A stretch of DNA of 34,195 nt from Caulobacterales bacterium (GTDB lineage Bacteria > Pseudomonadota > Alphaproteobacteria > Caulobacterales > Caulobacteraceae): positions 1 to 34,195 of the forward strand of contig JACRBD010000131.1 in the NCBI GenBank assembly GCA_016234625.1, read 5' to 3'. Both the position numbers and the translations under genes were made by a program. Below, in pieces: positions 20,238 to 27,939 of this stretch. Position 1 is the first letter of the stretch. Every line of letters begins with the position of its first letter. The notes beneath the pieces were generated by a model, which searched no databases, was not told the DNA's origin, and saw only the letters and a list, made by a program, of their open reading frames with translations.

Positions 20238-21676
20238 ACCAGCGTACCGCTCCCACCGCCGAGCCTGATGGGCCCTTCAATCTCCAAGCCGAGCAGGCCC
20301 TTCTCGGGATCCTGCTCGTCGACAACACCTCGCTGGAGAGGATCGGCGACCACCTGCGCGCCGAGCACTTCTACGAGCCCTTCCACCAGCGCCTGTTCGC
20401 CGGGATCGAGGGGCGCCTGCGCCGAGGCTACAAGGCCGAGCCCATCCTGCTCGCTGACGACTACGCGGGCGACGCGGCCTTCGTCGACCTCGGGGGCCTG
20501 CGCTACCTGCTCGACCTCTCCGGACGGGCGCCGCTGGGCGACGTGGCGGCCGACTACGCCCGCGAGATCGCCGAGGCCTCGACCCGGCGCGAGCTCGTGC
20601 GTGTGGCCGGCGAGATCATGGCCCAGGCCCGCAGCGACCGGACCCAAGACGCTCGTGGGCTGCTGGAGAAGGCCGAGCGCACCCTGCACGGCCTGCAGGT
20701 CGGCGGACCCCGGCTGGAGTTCACCACGGCGGCCCAGGCGGCGGCCCGGGTCGTCGACTACCTCGACCACCCCGAGGCCTACGGCGGCGGCCTGAGCACC
20801 GGCCTGGAGCTGCTCGACCGGCAGATGGGCCGGATGATGCCCGGCGACCTGATCGTCCTGGGCGGCCGCACGAGCATGGGGAAGTCCGCGCTCGCCGCAG
20901 AGATCGCCCTGAATGTCGCCCACGAGGGCGTCGGGGTCATCGAGGTCAACGGCGAGATGTCCGTCGACCAGATGACGCGCCGGCACGTCACGAGCATCTG
21001 CTTCAACGAGAGCTACCGCGAGGCGCCGGCCTACTCGGACATCCGCGACCGCAAGCTGGAGGTCCAGCAGCGCGGCATGGTCGATCGAGCGCTGACCGCG
21101 CTGGCCACCCACCCGCTGGCGATGCTGAAGCGGCCAGGCCTCTCCCTGACGTCCTTCCGCTCCCTCGTCCGGCGCCAGCAGTCCATCTGGAACGCCGAGG
21201 GCATCGAGACGGGCCTGATCGTCGTCGACCACGCAGGCCTGCTGAAGACCGATCGCTCAGGGCGGTCCCGCTACGAGGACCAGACGGAAATCTCTAACGG
21301 CCTGAAGGAGATCGCGGACGAGCTCGGCCTCCCGATCCTCGCGCTCGCCCAGCTGAACCGCGAGACCGAGAAGCGGGACAACAAGCGCCCGATGCTCTCG
21401 GACCTGCGCGATTCCGGCGCCTGGGAGCAGGACGCCGATGTCGTGATCGGCGTCTACCGCGACGCCTACTACGCCGCGCGTGAGCCTGAGCCGCGCGACG
21501 ACCGCGGGGCGAACAGCCAGGTGGCCTGGGCCGAATGGGACCGCCGCCGACGCAGCAAGACCGTCGAGGCCATCCTGCTCAAGGTCCGCGAGGGCAACTG
21601 CGGGACCGTCGAGCTCTGGGGCGACATGGCCCGCAACGCGATCCGGGATCACGAGCCCGACGGGGGCCTGCTGTGA
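20234..21676 (+). CDS. dnaB: Replicative DNA helicase, DnaB type
   Basis: A 480-residue DnaB-like helicase. The N-terminal domain begins FNLQAEQALLGILLVDNTSL. The RecA-like motor has Walker A GRTSMGKSALAAEIALNVAH (211-218 core), EVNGEMSVDQMTRRHVTSIC, Walker B GLIVVDHAGLLKT, and LPILALAQLNRETEKRDNKR, then SDLRDSGAWEQDADVVIGVY. It unwinds DNA at the phage fork and would work with the primase two genes downstream. The full length matches the family, and all motifs are present. Confidence 0.97.
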   Translation: MNQRTAPTAEPDGPFNLQAEQALLGILLVDNTSLERIGDHLRAEHFYEPFHQRLFAGIEGRLRRGYKAEPILLADDYAGDAAFVDLGGLRYLLDLSGRAPLGDVAADYAREIAEASTRRELVRVAGEIMAQARSDRTQDARGLLEKAERTLHGLQVGGPRLEFTTAAQAAARVVDYLDHPEAYGGGLSTGLELLDRQMGRMMPGDLIVLGGRTSMGKSALAAEIALNVAHEGVGVIEVNGEMSVDQMTRRHVTSICFNESYREAPAYSDIRDRKLEVQQRGMVDRALTALATHPLAMLKRPGLSLTSFRSLVRRQQSIWNAEGIETGLIVVDHAGLLKTDRSGRSRYEDQTEISNGLKEIADELGLPILALAQLNRETEKRDNKRPMLSDLRDSGAWEQDADVVIGVYRDAYYAAREPEPRDDRGANSQVAWAEWDRRRRSKTVEAILLKVREGNCGTVELWGDMARNAIRDHEPDGGLL

Positions 21677-22647
21677 AGCGCAAGAGCGAGAACTTCTATC
21701 GCCGCGACCCGCTGAAGGCCCTGAGCGGGATGATCGGCCTGAGCCTCGAGGAGCGCGGTGTCTACAACACCGTGATCGACCTCCTCTACTCGACCTGGAG
21801 GCCGCTGGCCGACGACCGGCCGTTCATCGCCGGCTGGTGCGGCTGCGCCGTCCAGAAGGTCAATCCGATCATCAACCGGCTGATCGAGCAGGGCCGGCTC
21901 ATCAGCTTCGTCGAGGGTGGCCGAACCTACATCTCCGACGAGGCCTTCGAGGCGGAGCGCGCGGCCGTCAAAGGCGCCTCCGAGGCCCCGAAAAAGCGGT
22001 CCAAAGTCGAGGAGAAGTCGGGAGAAGTCGAGGAGAAGTCGGCGGGTGTCGAACAAAACCCCCGACTTCTCGACCATCACAGTGAGGAAAATCAGGGGGT
22101 TAGCGAGACAGAGAAGATAAGAGAAGAGAAGAATACCATAGCTAAAGCTATGGACGGCGGGGCCGTCGCTGGCCCTCCGGACGATGGCCTGTCGGCCCTC
22201 AGGGAATTGCCCGTCGAGAAGGGCTGCTGGCGGCTGGCCATCAAGGTCCTGGTCGAGCGCGGCGGCATGGCTGACCCGGCGGCCCGGTCGTTCATCGGCA
22301 AGCTGAAACGGAGCAGCCTTTCCGACGAGGAACTCTGGTCGATCGCCCTCGACGCCTGGGTGGCCGGCACGCTCGATCCTCGGCCCTACCTGACCCAGGC
22401 GGCCTCGGCGGCGGTCGCCCGGCGGAACAGCCGCACCGGCGTTCTCGCCCCGACCGAGCGCCAGCAGATCGTCTGGATGGAGGACTTCAGGACCGACCCC
22501 GGCTCGTGGCGGGGCGAGCGCGGCCCCAGGCCCGGCGCCGAGGGCTGCCGGATCAATCCAGATATCCAGCGCCGCTTCGGTGTCGAGCCCTTCGATGCGC
22601 CGGCCGACCTCCTGACTTTCCCCGACCGGGAAAGGGCCAGCGCATGA
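21673..22647 (+). CDS. DUF1376/YdaU-like replication initiator
   Basis: A 324-residue protein, GTG start overlapping the dnaB stop. The N-terminal part ENFYRRDPLKALSGMIGLSL, then EERGVYNTVIDLLYSTWRPL and INRLIEQGRLISFVEGGRTY, is the winged-helix DUF1376 type found in phage initiators. The middle (residues ~95-155) is Lys/Glu-rich and low-complexity, and its DNA holds direct repeats and an AT-richer purine tract, as in lambda O. The C-terminal half (ISLDEELWSIALD-like helices and PRPYLTQAASAAVARR) may bind the helicase. Expected role: origin recognition and helicase loading. Confidence 0.8.
   Translation: MKRKSENFYRRDPLKALSGMIGLSLEERGVYNTVIDLLYSTWRPLADDRPFIAGWCGCAVQKVNPIINRLIEQGRLISFVEGGRTYISDEAFEAERAAVKGASEAPKKRSKVEEKSGEVEEKSAGVEQNPRLLDHHSEENQGVSETEKIREEKNTIAKAMDGGAVAGPPDDGLSALRELPVEKGCWRLAIKVLVERGGMADPAARSFIGKLKRSSLSDEELWSIALDAWVAGTLDPRPYLTQAASAAVARRNSRTGVLAPTERQQIVWMEDFRTDPGSWRGERGPRPGAEGCRINPDIQRRFGVEPFDAPADLLTFPDRERASA
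22004..22074. repeat. Candidate origin iterons inside the initiator gene
   Basis: The 18-base sequence AAGTCGAGGAGAAGTCGG occurs exactly at 22004-22021 and 22025-22042 (period 21). A related element in inverse orientation lies at 22062-22074 (its complement reads GTCGAGAAGTCGG). Repeats of one sequence within the initiator gene, followed by a purine-rich tract to ~22135, are the layout of a lambda-type origin. Confidence 0.6.
22136..22153. repeat. Palindrome next to the candidate origin
   Basis: CCATAGCT-AA-AGCTATGG is a perfect 8-bp inverted repeat with a two-base loop, directly after the AT-richer purine tract (22081-22135). It could be a protein-binding site or a short cruciform at the origin. 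Confidence 0.6.
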
Positions 22648-24383
22648 GCCGGATCGACGACCGCTGGCTGGAGGAGGCCAAGGGCCGGGTTCAACTGTCC
22701 GATGTGATCGGACGGACGGTGAAGCTGCGCAAGCAAGGCCGCGAGCACGTCGGGCTCTCGCCCTTCACCGCCGAGCGGTCTCCGAGTTTCTTCGTCAACG
22801 ATGACAAGGGGTTCTTCCACGACTTCTCGTCGGGCAAGCACGGCGACCTGATCGACTTCCTCGTCGAGACTGAACGCCTGACGTTCAGGGAGGCGGTCGA
22901 ACGCCTGGCCGCCGAAGCGGGGATGACCCTGCCGGACGCCGATCCGGTCGGCGTCGAGCGCGAGAAGCAGCGGCAGGGCCTGACCGACTGGCTGGAGCTC
23001 GCGGCCGTGTGGTTCGAGGCCGAGCTCCGGCGCCCTGCCGGCGCGGACGCACGGGCCTACCTCATCCGGCGCGGCCTGCCGGAATCGGAGTGGGCGCGGT
23101 TCCGGATCGGCCTGGCCCCGACGGCCCGCACCGGCCTGAAGGATTATCTCATCGCCAAGGGCGCGCTCCCGCAGGCTCTGGCCGAGGCCGGCCTGCTGGT
23201 CAGCCCCGAGGACGGAACCGCGTCGTTCGACCGCTTCCGTGACCGGATCATCTTCCCGATCACCGATGCCCGGGGACGGGTGGTCTCGTTCGGCGGACGG
23301 GCGCTCGATCCCAAGGCGCGGGCCAAGTATCTGAACGGCCCGGAGACCGAAGTCTTCGCCAAGTCGAGGATCCTGTACGGCCTGCCCGAGGCCCGCCGGC
23401 TTCTGCAAGCCGAGCCCACGGCGCCGCTGGTCGTGGTCGAGGGCTATCTCGACACGATCGCGAGCGTCCGCGCTGGCGTCGCCGCCGTGGCCTCGATGGG
23501 AACCTCGCTGACAGAGGAGCACCTCGGCCTGCTCTGGCGCCTTCACCCCGAGCCCACCCTCTGCTTCGACGGCGACTCGGCCGGACGCAGGGCTGCGAGC
23601 CGGGCGATCGACCGAGCCCTGCCGCTGGTCCAGTCCGGCCGGTCGCTGCGCTTCACCTCGCTCACCGGCGGCAAGGACCCCGATGACGTGCTGCGCGAGC
23701 GCGGGGAATCGGCCCTGCGCGCCCAACTTTCGACCTCGGCGCCGCTGGTCGAGGCCCTCTTCGCCCGCGAGCGCGATGCGGAGCCCCTCGATACGCCTGA
23801 GCGCCGGGCGGGCCTGCGCCAGCGCCTGCGGGCAGCGGCTGGCGCTATCGCGGACGATGACCTGGCCCAGGCCTACCGGGATGACCTGGCCAGCCGGTTC
23901 GCGTCCCTGTTCCCCCGCCGCCAGCCCGGCCAGCGCCAGCAGATGCCGCTCGGCGGCGCGAGCTCGACCGCCAAGGAGGCCGCGCGGAGGCTGATGGACT
24001 TCCCCCGGCCGGATTCGGCGGCCATCGCGGTCCTCGCGGTCGAGCATCCCGACTGGCTGGAAGGGCGCGACGAGCTCCTCGCGGGTGAGGGGTTCGGCGA
24101 CGAGCTGCTTCGGCCGATCGCCGACTGGCTGCTGGCCCAGCGCCTGGGCGACGGCGCTCGGGCCCGGCCGGAGACGCTCCTCGAGCTCGCGCGCGGCGTC
24201 GCAGGGCCGGGGCTCAACAAGGATTTCAGTGCATGGGCGGCCGCGTTCGACCGCCTCGTCGCGCTCTCTGCTCTCGATAGGGCGATCCGTGAAGCGGAGG
24301 CCGATGCCGGCCAACCCGCCGGTGCGGCTGCGCTCCTCCGTCTGCAGGGCGAGCGACGCCAGTTAGTTGGGAGGGCAGCGTGA
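22644..24383 (+). CDS. DnaG-type primase without zinc-finger cysteines
   Basis: A 579-residue primase. The N-terminal domain keeps the DnaG outline (LSPFTAERSPSFFVNDDKGF, HDFSSGKHGDLIDFL), but the usual zinc ligands (C-P-F-H and C-x-x-C) are Ser/Ala/Asp/Ser here. The polymerase core has RDRIIFPITDARGRVVSFGG, RALD and KYLNGPET, and the Toprim part has VVVEGYLDTIA (Glu266) and LCFDGDSAGRR (Asp309, Asp311). The C-terminal region is helical and could contact the helicase. It makes RNA primers at the phage fork. The ATG overlaps the initiator stop by four bases. Confidence 0.93.
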   Translation: MSRIDDRWLEEAKGRVQLSDVIGRTVKLRKQGREHVGLSPFTAERSPSFFVNDDKGFFHDFSSGKHGDLIDFLVETERLTFREAVERLAAEAGMTLPDADPVGVEREKQRQGLTDWLELAAVWFEAELRRPAGADARAYLIRRGLPESEWARFRIGLAPTARTGLKDYLIAKGALPQALAEAGLLVSPEDGTASFDRFRDRIIFPITDARGRVVSFGGRALDPKARAKYLNGPETEVFAKSRILYGLPEARRLLQAEPTAPLVVVEGYLDTIASVRAGVAAVASMGTSLTEEHLGLLWRLHPEPTLCFDGDSAGRRAASRAIDRALPLVQSGRSLRFTSLTGGKDPDDVLRERGESALRAQLSTSAPLVEALFARERDAEPLDTPERRAGLRQRLRAAAGAIADDDLAQAYRDDLASRFASLFPRRQPGQRQQMPLGGASSTAKEAARRLMDFPRPDSAAIAVLAVEHPDWLEGRDELLAGEGFGDELLRPIADWLLAQRLGDGARARPETLLELARGVAGPGLNKDFSAWAAAFDRLVALSALDRAIREAEADAGQPAGAAALLRLQGERRQLVGRAA

Positions 24384-25435
24384 CCAGCCAGAAAACCAGT
24401 CAGACGTCGGACGAGGCCGCGCCGGCGGTGGTGCGCCCGGCTCCCAAGGCCCGGCCGTCTTCGATCAAGCGGGCCTTCCGCACCATCCTGAAGGCGATCG
24501 AGCTCGGCTATCGGATCGAGGGTCTCGCCGCGGCGCTGCACGAGCGCGCGGAGCGGACGAAGGTCACCGACGAGCAGGATGCGGCCGCGCGTGACCGGGA
24601 GGTCTGGCGCCAGGAGCAGTTCGACGCGCTCGATGAGATCGACGCCGAGATGCCGAAGGTCATGCGGCTGATCAACGACGCGCGCTCGATCCCCGGCCTG
24701 AAGAAGCGCCGCAAGGCTATGCGCCCGCTGAACACCCGCCTGAACAAGCTGGGCGACGACAGGCTGGCCACCCTGCAGGCGCTGGCCCAGCGCGACGAGG
24801 ATGAGCGGAGCAAGGCCCGGATCACCGAGCTCGCCCAGCTGGAGGCGCTCCGCGGCGGCCAGGTGCTCATCGAGGAGGTCGATGTCGACACCCCGCTGGT
24901 CGAGAACGGGGCCGAGGTCTGGCGCAACGGCGAGCGGGTGAAGGTCCGCGAGCACCTGGTGCGCCCGATCGTGACCTCCCGCGACGGGCTGGAGACGCTG
25001 GCGACCATGCACCTGACCATGGACGGCCGGGTCCGGCGGAATCGCGACGGCACCCCGATGCTCCCGGCGATCTCCGAGATGTGCCACGCGGCGGGCGTTC
25101 GCTATCGGGACCTCTACGAGCTCTGCGATCCCGAAGGGGTGCTCCATGCCGTCAACCCGGAGGACATGGGCCGAGGTCAGCCGCCGAGGGATGCGTTCTC
25201 CAGCCGGGTCGTGGCCGCGATCCAGGACCGGGCGCAGTTCTCGGGCGTGATCCGTCGACTGGAGGCGCGCGTCCGCGAGGAACTGGGGGAGGAGGGGGTC
25301 TACGTGCTCGTCGAAGTCGCCGCGAAGGGGAACACCATCCGGTCGCTCTCGCCAGGCCGGCGCCGGGCGATCCGGCTGACGCTCAAGCTCCGCGAGGCGC
25401 TCGGCATTCTGGCCGAGGCCTTCGGGCTGATGTGA
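24380..25435 (+). CDS. Unknown protein closing the early operon, possible late regulator (351 aa)
   Basis: GTG start overlapping the primase stop. The protein is charged and mainly helical: SIKRAFRTILKAIELGYRIE, RLINDARSIPGLKKRRKAMR, DRLATLQALAQRDEDERSKA, then ATMHLTMDGRVRRNRDGTPM and SPGRRRAIRLTLKLREALGI. No catalytic motif or known domain is recognised. It is the last gene before a promoter-terminator pair that precedes the late genes, the position of Q-type late antiterminators in lambdoid phages. That role is inferred only from position. Confidence 0.7.
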   Translation: MTSQKTSQTSDEAAPAVVRPAPKARPSSIKRAFRTILKAIELGYRIEGLAAALHERAERTKVTDEQDAAARDREVWRQEQFDALDEIDAEMPKVMRLINDARSIPGLKKRRKAMRPLNTRLNKLGDDRLATLQALAQRDEDERSKARITELAQLEALRGGQVLIEEVDVDTPLVENGAEVWRNGERVKVREHLVRPIVTSRDGLETLATMHLTMDGRVRRNRDGTPMLPAISEMCHAAGVRYRDLYELCDPEGVLHAVNPEDMGRGQPPRDAFSSRVVAAIQDRAQFSGVIRRLEARVREELGEEGVYVLVEVAAKGNTIRSLSPGRRRAIRLTLKLREALGILAEAFGLM

Positions 25436-25473
25436 CCAGATGTAGCGATGGCCGCGCGTTAACTGTCCATTAG

Positions 25474-25502
25474 TTGACGCGGACGCGGTTTGCCCCTAGG
25501 TG
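25474..25502 (+). promoter_or_regulatory. Candidate late promoter
   Basis: TTGACG (25474-25479), a 17-base spacer and TAGGTG (25497-25502) match the early rightward promoter in hexamers and spacing. An imperfect inverted repeat GTTAACT/AGTTGAC (25458-25478) overlaps the -35, a possible activator or repressor site. The terminator 34 bases downstream would give a very short transcript unless bypassed. Confidence 0.5.
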
Positions 25503-25535
25503 GGCCTAACGGACATTTTTGCGTCCAGCACGAAG

Positions 25536-25570
25536 AGCCCCGCGCCACCCGGCCGGGGCTTTGTCGTTTT
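25536..25570 (+). terminator. Rho-independent terminator
   Basis: AGCCCCG (25536-25542), an 11-base loop region and CGGGGCT (25554-25560) form a 7-bp GC-rich stem followed by TTGTCGTTTT. It lies between the early operon end and the next gene. Confidence 0.75.
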
Positions 25571-25598
25571 CGCGCCCCCGAACATCCGAGGTTGACCC

Positions 25599-25871
25599 GT
25601 GGCCGATGCCCCGAAGGCGCGTGCGCCGAGAAAGCGCGCGAGCGCGAAACCCGTTCCCGCGCCGGCTCCCGAGGCTCCGACGCCGGTCATCACCTATGAG
25701 AACCTGAAGGCGCGCGCCGATGAGCTCGCTGCTCAGAGGGCCAGCTGGGTGCAGGCGAAGGCCCAGGCCGAGGCCCAGATCGTCGCCGCCAACCTCCAGC
25801 TTTCGGCCTTCGACGGCGCCCAGCAGGTGGTCGACGAGCTGATGAAGATCCTGCAGCCAGCGGCGACCTAG
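25599..25871 (+). CDS. Small coiled-coil protein (90 aa)
   Basis: GTG start with GAGG nine bases upstream. The first ~28 residues are Ala/Pro/Lys-rich (KARAPRKRASAKPVPAPAPE), followed by TYENLKARADELAAQRASWV and AQAEAQIVAANLQLSAFDGA, a coiled coil. Such proteins occur before terminase genes in several phages without known function. It is isolated by non-coding DNA on both sides. Confidence 0.65.
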   Translation: MADAPKARAPRKRASAKPVPAPAPEAPTPVITYENLKARADELAAQRASWVQAKAQAEAQIVAANLQLSAFDGAQQVVDELMKILQPAAT

Positions 25872-25904
25872 CCGCCGACGATCTACCTCTGTCCTGTGGA
25901 AGGG

Positions 25905-26010
25905 ACGGGGGCCAGGGTGCGCTAACACCCTGAACCGCGAGCTTGGGGCTCGCATGACCTAGAGCCGGCCGTCTCACGGCCATCCCGCCACCCAGCACTG
26001 GGCGGGACGT
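25905..26010 (+). ncRNA. Candidate structured RNA or packaging-site segment
   Basis: About 100 bases without a gene contain four consecutive stem-loops. These are 25913-25932 (CAGGGTG/CACCCTG), 25937-25953 (GCGAGC/GCTCGC), 25967-25981 (GGCCGT/ACGGCC) and 25983-26007 (TCCCGCC/GGCGGGA, with an alternative CCCAG/CTGGG inside). The last is followed by ACGTTTAC, a weak terminator-like end. The density of perfect stems suggests an RNA structure or a cos/pac-type DNA site ahead of the packaging genes. Strand is assumed from neighbours. Confidence 0.45.
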
Positions 26011-26025
26011 TTACTGGCAGCAGTC

Positions 26026-26604
26026 ATGCGCAAAAGCGAGTCCGCGCCCCCGGCGCGGCAACCCCTTGTCGTGGCCTATCGACGGCCCGACGAGCTCAAG
26101 GCCTATGGGCGTAACGCCCGCCGGCACTCGGCCGAACAGGTCGAGCAGATCGCGGCCTCGATGCAGGAGTTCGGGTTCACCAACCCGGTCCTGGTCAAGG
26201 ACGACGGCGAGACCATCGGCGCCGGTCACGGCCGCCAGGCCGCCGCTCTGCTGATCCTCTCGCGGGGTGAGCGCCTTCCGACACCGGACGGTGAGACCAT
26301 CCCGACGATCACCCTCACCGGGCTGAGCGAGGATCAGTGGCGCGCCTATGTCCTGGCCGACAACAAGCTGGCCCTGAACGCGACGTGGGACGCCGACATT
26401 CTCGCCGCTGAGCTGCGGGCGCTGGAGGGCGGCACGGCCGACCTCTCGCTGACCGGCTTCAGCGAGGCCGAGCTCGACGAGCTCCTGCGCGAGACCGTCG
26501 ACGCGGCCCAGGCGCCGGAAGCCTTCCCCGAGTACGGGGAGGACATCGAGACCGAGCACAAGTGCCCCAAGTGCGGGTACGCCTGGTCGGGCGAGGCGGC
26601 GTGA
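26026..26604 (+). CDS. ParB/Srx-domain protein with C-terminal zinc ribbon
   Basis: A 192-residue protein with a ParB-like N-terminal domain: LVVAYRRPDELKAYGRNARR, HSAEQVEQIAASMQEFGFTN, then ETIGAGHGRQAAALLILSRG (the GHGR nucleotide-binding box). The middle has AYVLADNKLALNATWDADIL. It ends with HKCPKCGYAWSG, a single Cys pair, probably half of a zinc site. In phages this protein stands beside or is fused to DNA methyltransferases; a CTP- or ATP-dependent DNA clamp or nuclease role is possible. It lies four bases upstream of the C5-methyltransferase start. Confidence 0.88.
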   Translation: MRKSESAPPARQPLVVAYRRPDELKAYGRNARRHSAEQVEQIAASMQEFGFTNPVLVKDDGETIGAGHGRQAAALLILSRGERLPTPDGETIPTITLTGLSEDQWRAYVLADNKLALNATWDADILAAELRALEGGTADLSLTGFSEAELDELLRETVDAAQAPEAFPEYGEDIETEHKCPKCGYAWSGEAA

Positions 26605-26607
26605 CCC

Positions 26608-27939
26608 GTGCCGCTCATCCTCAGGCACCGCAGCCGGATCAATCCCCGGCAGAACGGGCTCAACCTCGACGAGGAGCCCTGTCCGACCGTCACCGCCGGC
26701 GGGCTCTCGGCGTTCGGCCACTACTGGCTGGAGGCGGTCATGCCTGACCGCTACACGCCCGACCCCAACAAGCCGCCCTTCGCCGTGCCGAGCATGGCCG
26801 AGATCGCCGCCCTGCCGTGGAACGGCTTCACGGTGGCCTCGACCTTCGCCGGCTGCGGTGGATCCTCGACCGGCTACCGGATGGCCGGCTTCCGCGTGGC
26901 CTGGGCCTCGGAGTTCATCCCGGCCGCGGTTGAGACCTACCGGGCCAACTGCTCGCCCCGGACCCAGCTGGACACGCGAGACATCCGCCTCGTCCAGCCG
27001 CAGGACATCCTCGACGCGACCGGCCTGGCCGTCGGCGAGCTCGACGTGCTCGACGGCTCGCCGCCCTGCGCGAGCTTCTCGACGGCCGGCAAGCGCGAGG
27101 CCGCATGGGGCCAGGTAAAGAACTACAGCGACACGAAGCAGCGGGTCGATGACCTGTTCTTCGAGTACGCGCGCCTCATCGACGGGCTCCGGCCCAAGGT
27201 CTTCGTGGCCGAGAACGTCTCGGGCCTGATCAAGGGGAAGGCCAAAGGCTACTTCCTGGAAATCCTCGCCGCGCTGAAGGCGCCGGGCTATCGGGTCTCG
27301 GCCCGCCTGCTCGACGCCCAGTGGCTCGGCGTTCCACAGGCCAGGCAGCGCCTGATCTTCGTCGGTGTGCGCGACGACCTCGAGCTCGATCCCGTCCACC
27401 CGACGCCGCTCGGCTACCGCTACTCGATCCGGGATGCGCTGCCCTGGGTCATGTCGGCCACGCACGGCCCGGCCTCGACCAGCTTCGACAAGAGGGGCGA
27501 GCGCCTCTCGATCGACCGGGCGGCGCCGACCATCGTCGCGGGGGCGCAGGGCTCAGGCCCCCATCAAATCCACGTCGAGACCGAGAGCGACATCAGTCGC
27601 TTCGCGATCGGCGAGGAATGGGACAAGCTCCTGCCGGGCGGACAATCCGAGCGGTTCTTCCAGCTCGTCAGGCCCGACGCCGACGCGCCCTCACCTACGA
27701 TCACCGCAGCGGGGGGCGCGCCCTCGACCGCCGGCGTCACCCACCCGACGGAGAAGCGCAAGTTCGCGATCGCCGAGCTCCGGCGCATCTGCGGCTTCCC
27801 CGACGACTTCATCCTGACGGGCAACTACTCCCAGCAGTGGGAGCGCATGGGCCGCTCGGTCCCGCCCGTGATGATGAGCCACATCGCCGCTGCCGTGCGC
27901 GATCGCATCCTCATCCCGGCTCGCGAGGCCGGCCGATGA
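26608..27939 (+). CDS. DNA cytosine-C5 methyltransferase with Arg in motif X
   Basis: A complete 443-residue C5-methyltransferase. Motif I is STFAGCGGSSTGYRMAGF (~78-95), motif IV LDGSPPCASFSTAGKR with catalytic Cys154, motif VI VAENVSGLI (Glu202), and motif VIII GVPQARQRLIFVG. A ~100-residue recognition region with two PTI(V/T)A boxes follows, then SQQWERMGRSVPPVMMSHIA as motif X. There the near-universal Gly-Asn is Gly415-Arg416. GTG 26608 keeps an N-terminal segment (INPRQNGLNLDEEPCPTVTA) resembling the C-terminal PT(V/I)TA part, so the longer start is preferred. The next gene is a CmoA-like SAM enzyme overlapping it by four bases. Confidence 0.92.
   Translation: MPLILRHRSRINPRQNGLNLDEEPCPTVTAGGLSAFGHYWLEAVMPDRYTPDPNKPPFAVPSMAEIAALPWNGFTVASTFAGCGGSSTGYRMAGFRVAWASEFIPAAVETYRANCSPRTQLDTRDIRLVQPQDILDATGLAVGELDVLDGSPPCASFSTAGKREAAWGQVKNYSDTKQRVDDLFFEYARLIDGLRPKVFVAENVSGLIKGKAKGYFLEILAALKAPGYRVSARLLDAQWLGVPQARQRLIFVGVRDDLELDPVHPTPLGYRYSIRDALPWVMSATHGPASTSFDKRGERLSIDRAAPTIVAGAQGSGPHQIHVETESDISRFAIGEEWDKLLPGGQSERFFQLVRPDADAPSPTITAAGGAPSTAGVTHPTEKRKFAIAELRRICGFPDDFILTGNYSQQWERMGRSVPPVMMSHIAAAVRDRILIPAREAGR

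Noticed and set aside
22004-22042. CRISPR-like direct repeats
   Set aside because: Only two copies at 21-base period with a 3-base gap, inside a coding gene; this fits iterons or low-complexity coding rather than repeat-spacer units.
22386-24314. Long minus-strand open frame (642 codons) opposite the primase
   Set aside because: It is antisense to a primase with clear motifs; its product is Arg/Gly/Gln-rich without any recognisable domain. Long antisense frames are expected in DNA with very GC-rich third positions.
25913-26007. CRISPR array or tRNA in the stem-loop region
   Set aside because: The stems differ from each other with no repeated spacer unit, and no cloverleaf or anticodon arrangement could be built.
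26011-27465. Minus-strand frame (484 codons) opposite ParB-like and methyltransferase genes
   Set aside because: It overlaps two well-supported plus-strand genes and shows only shadow composition.
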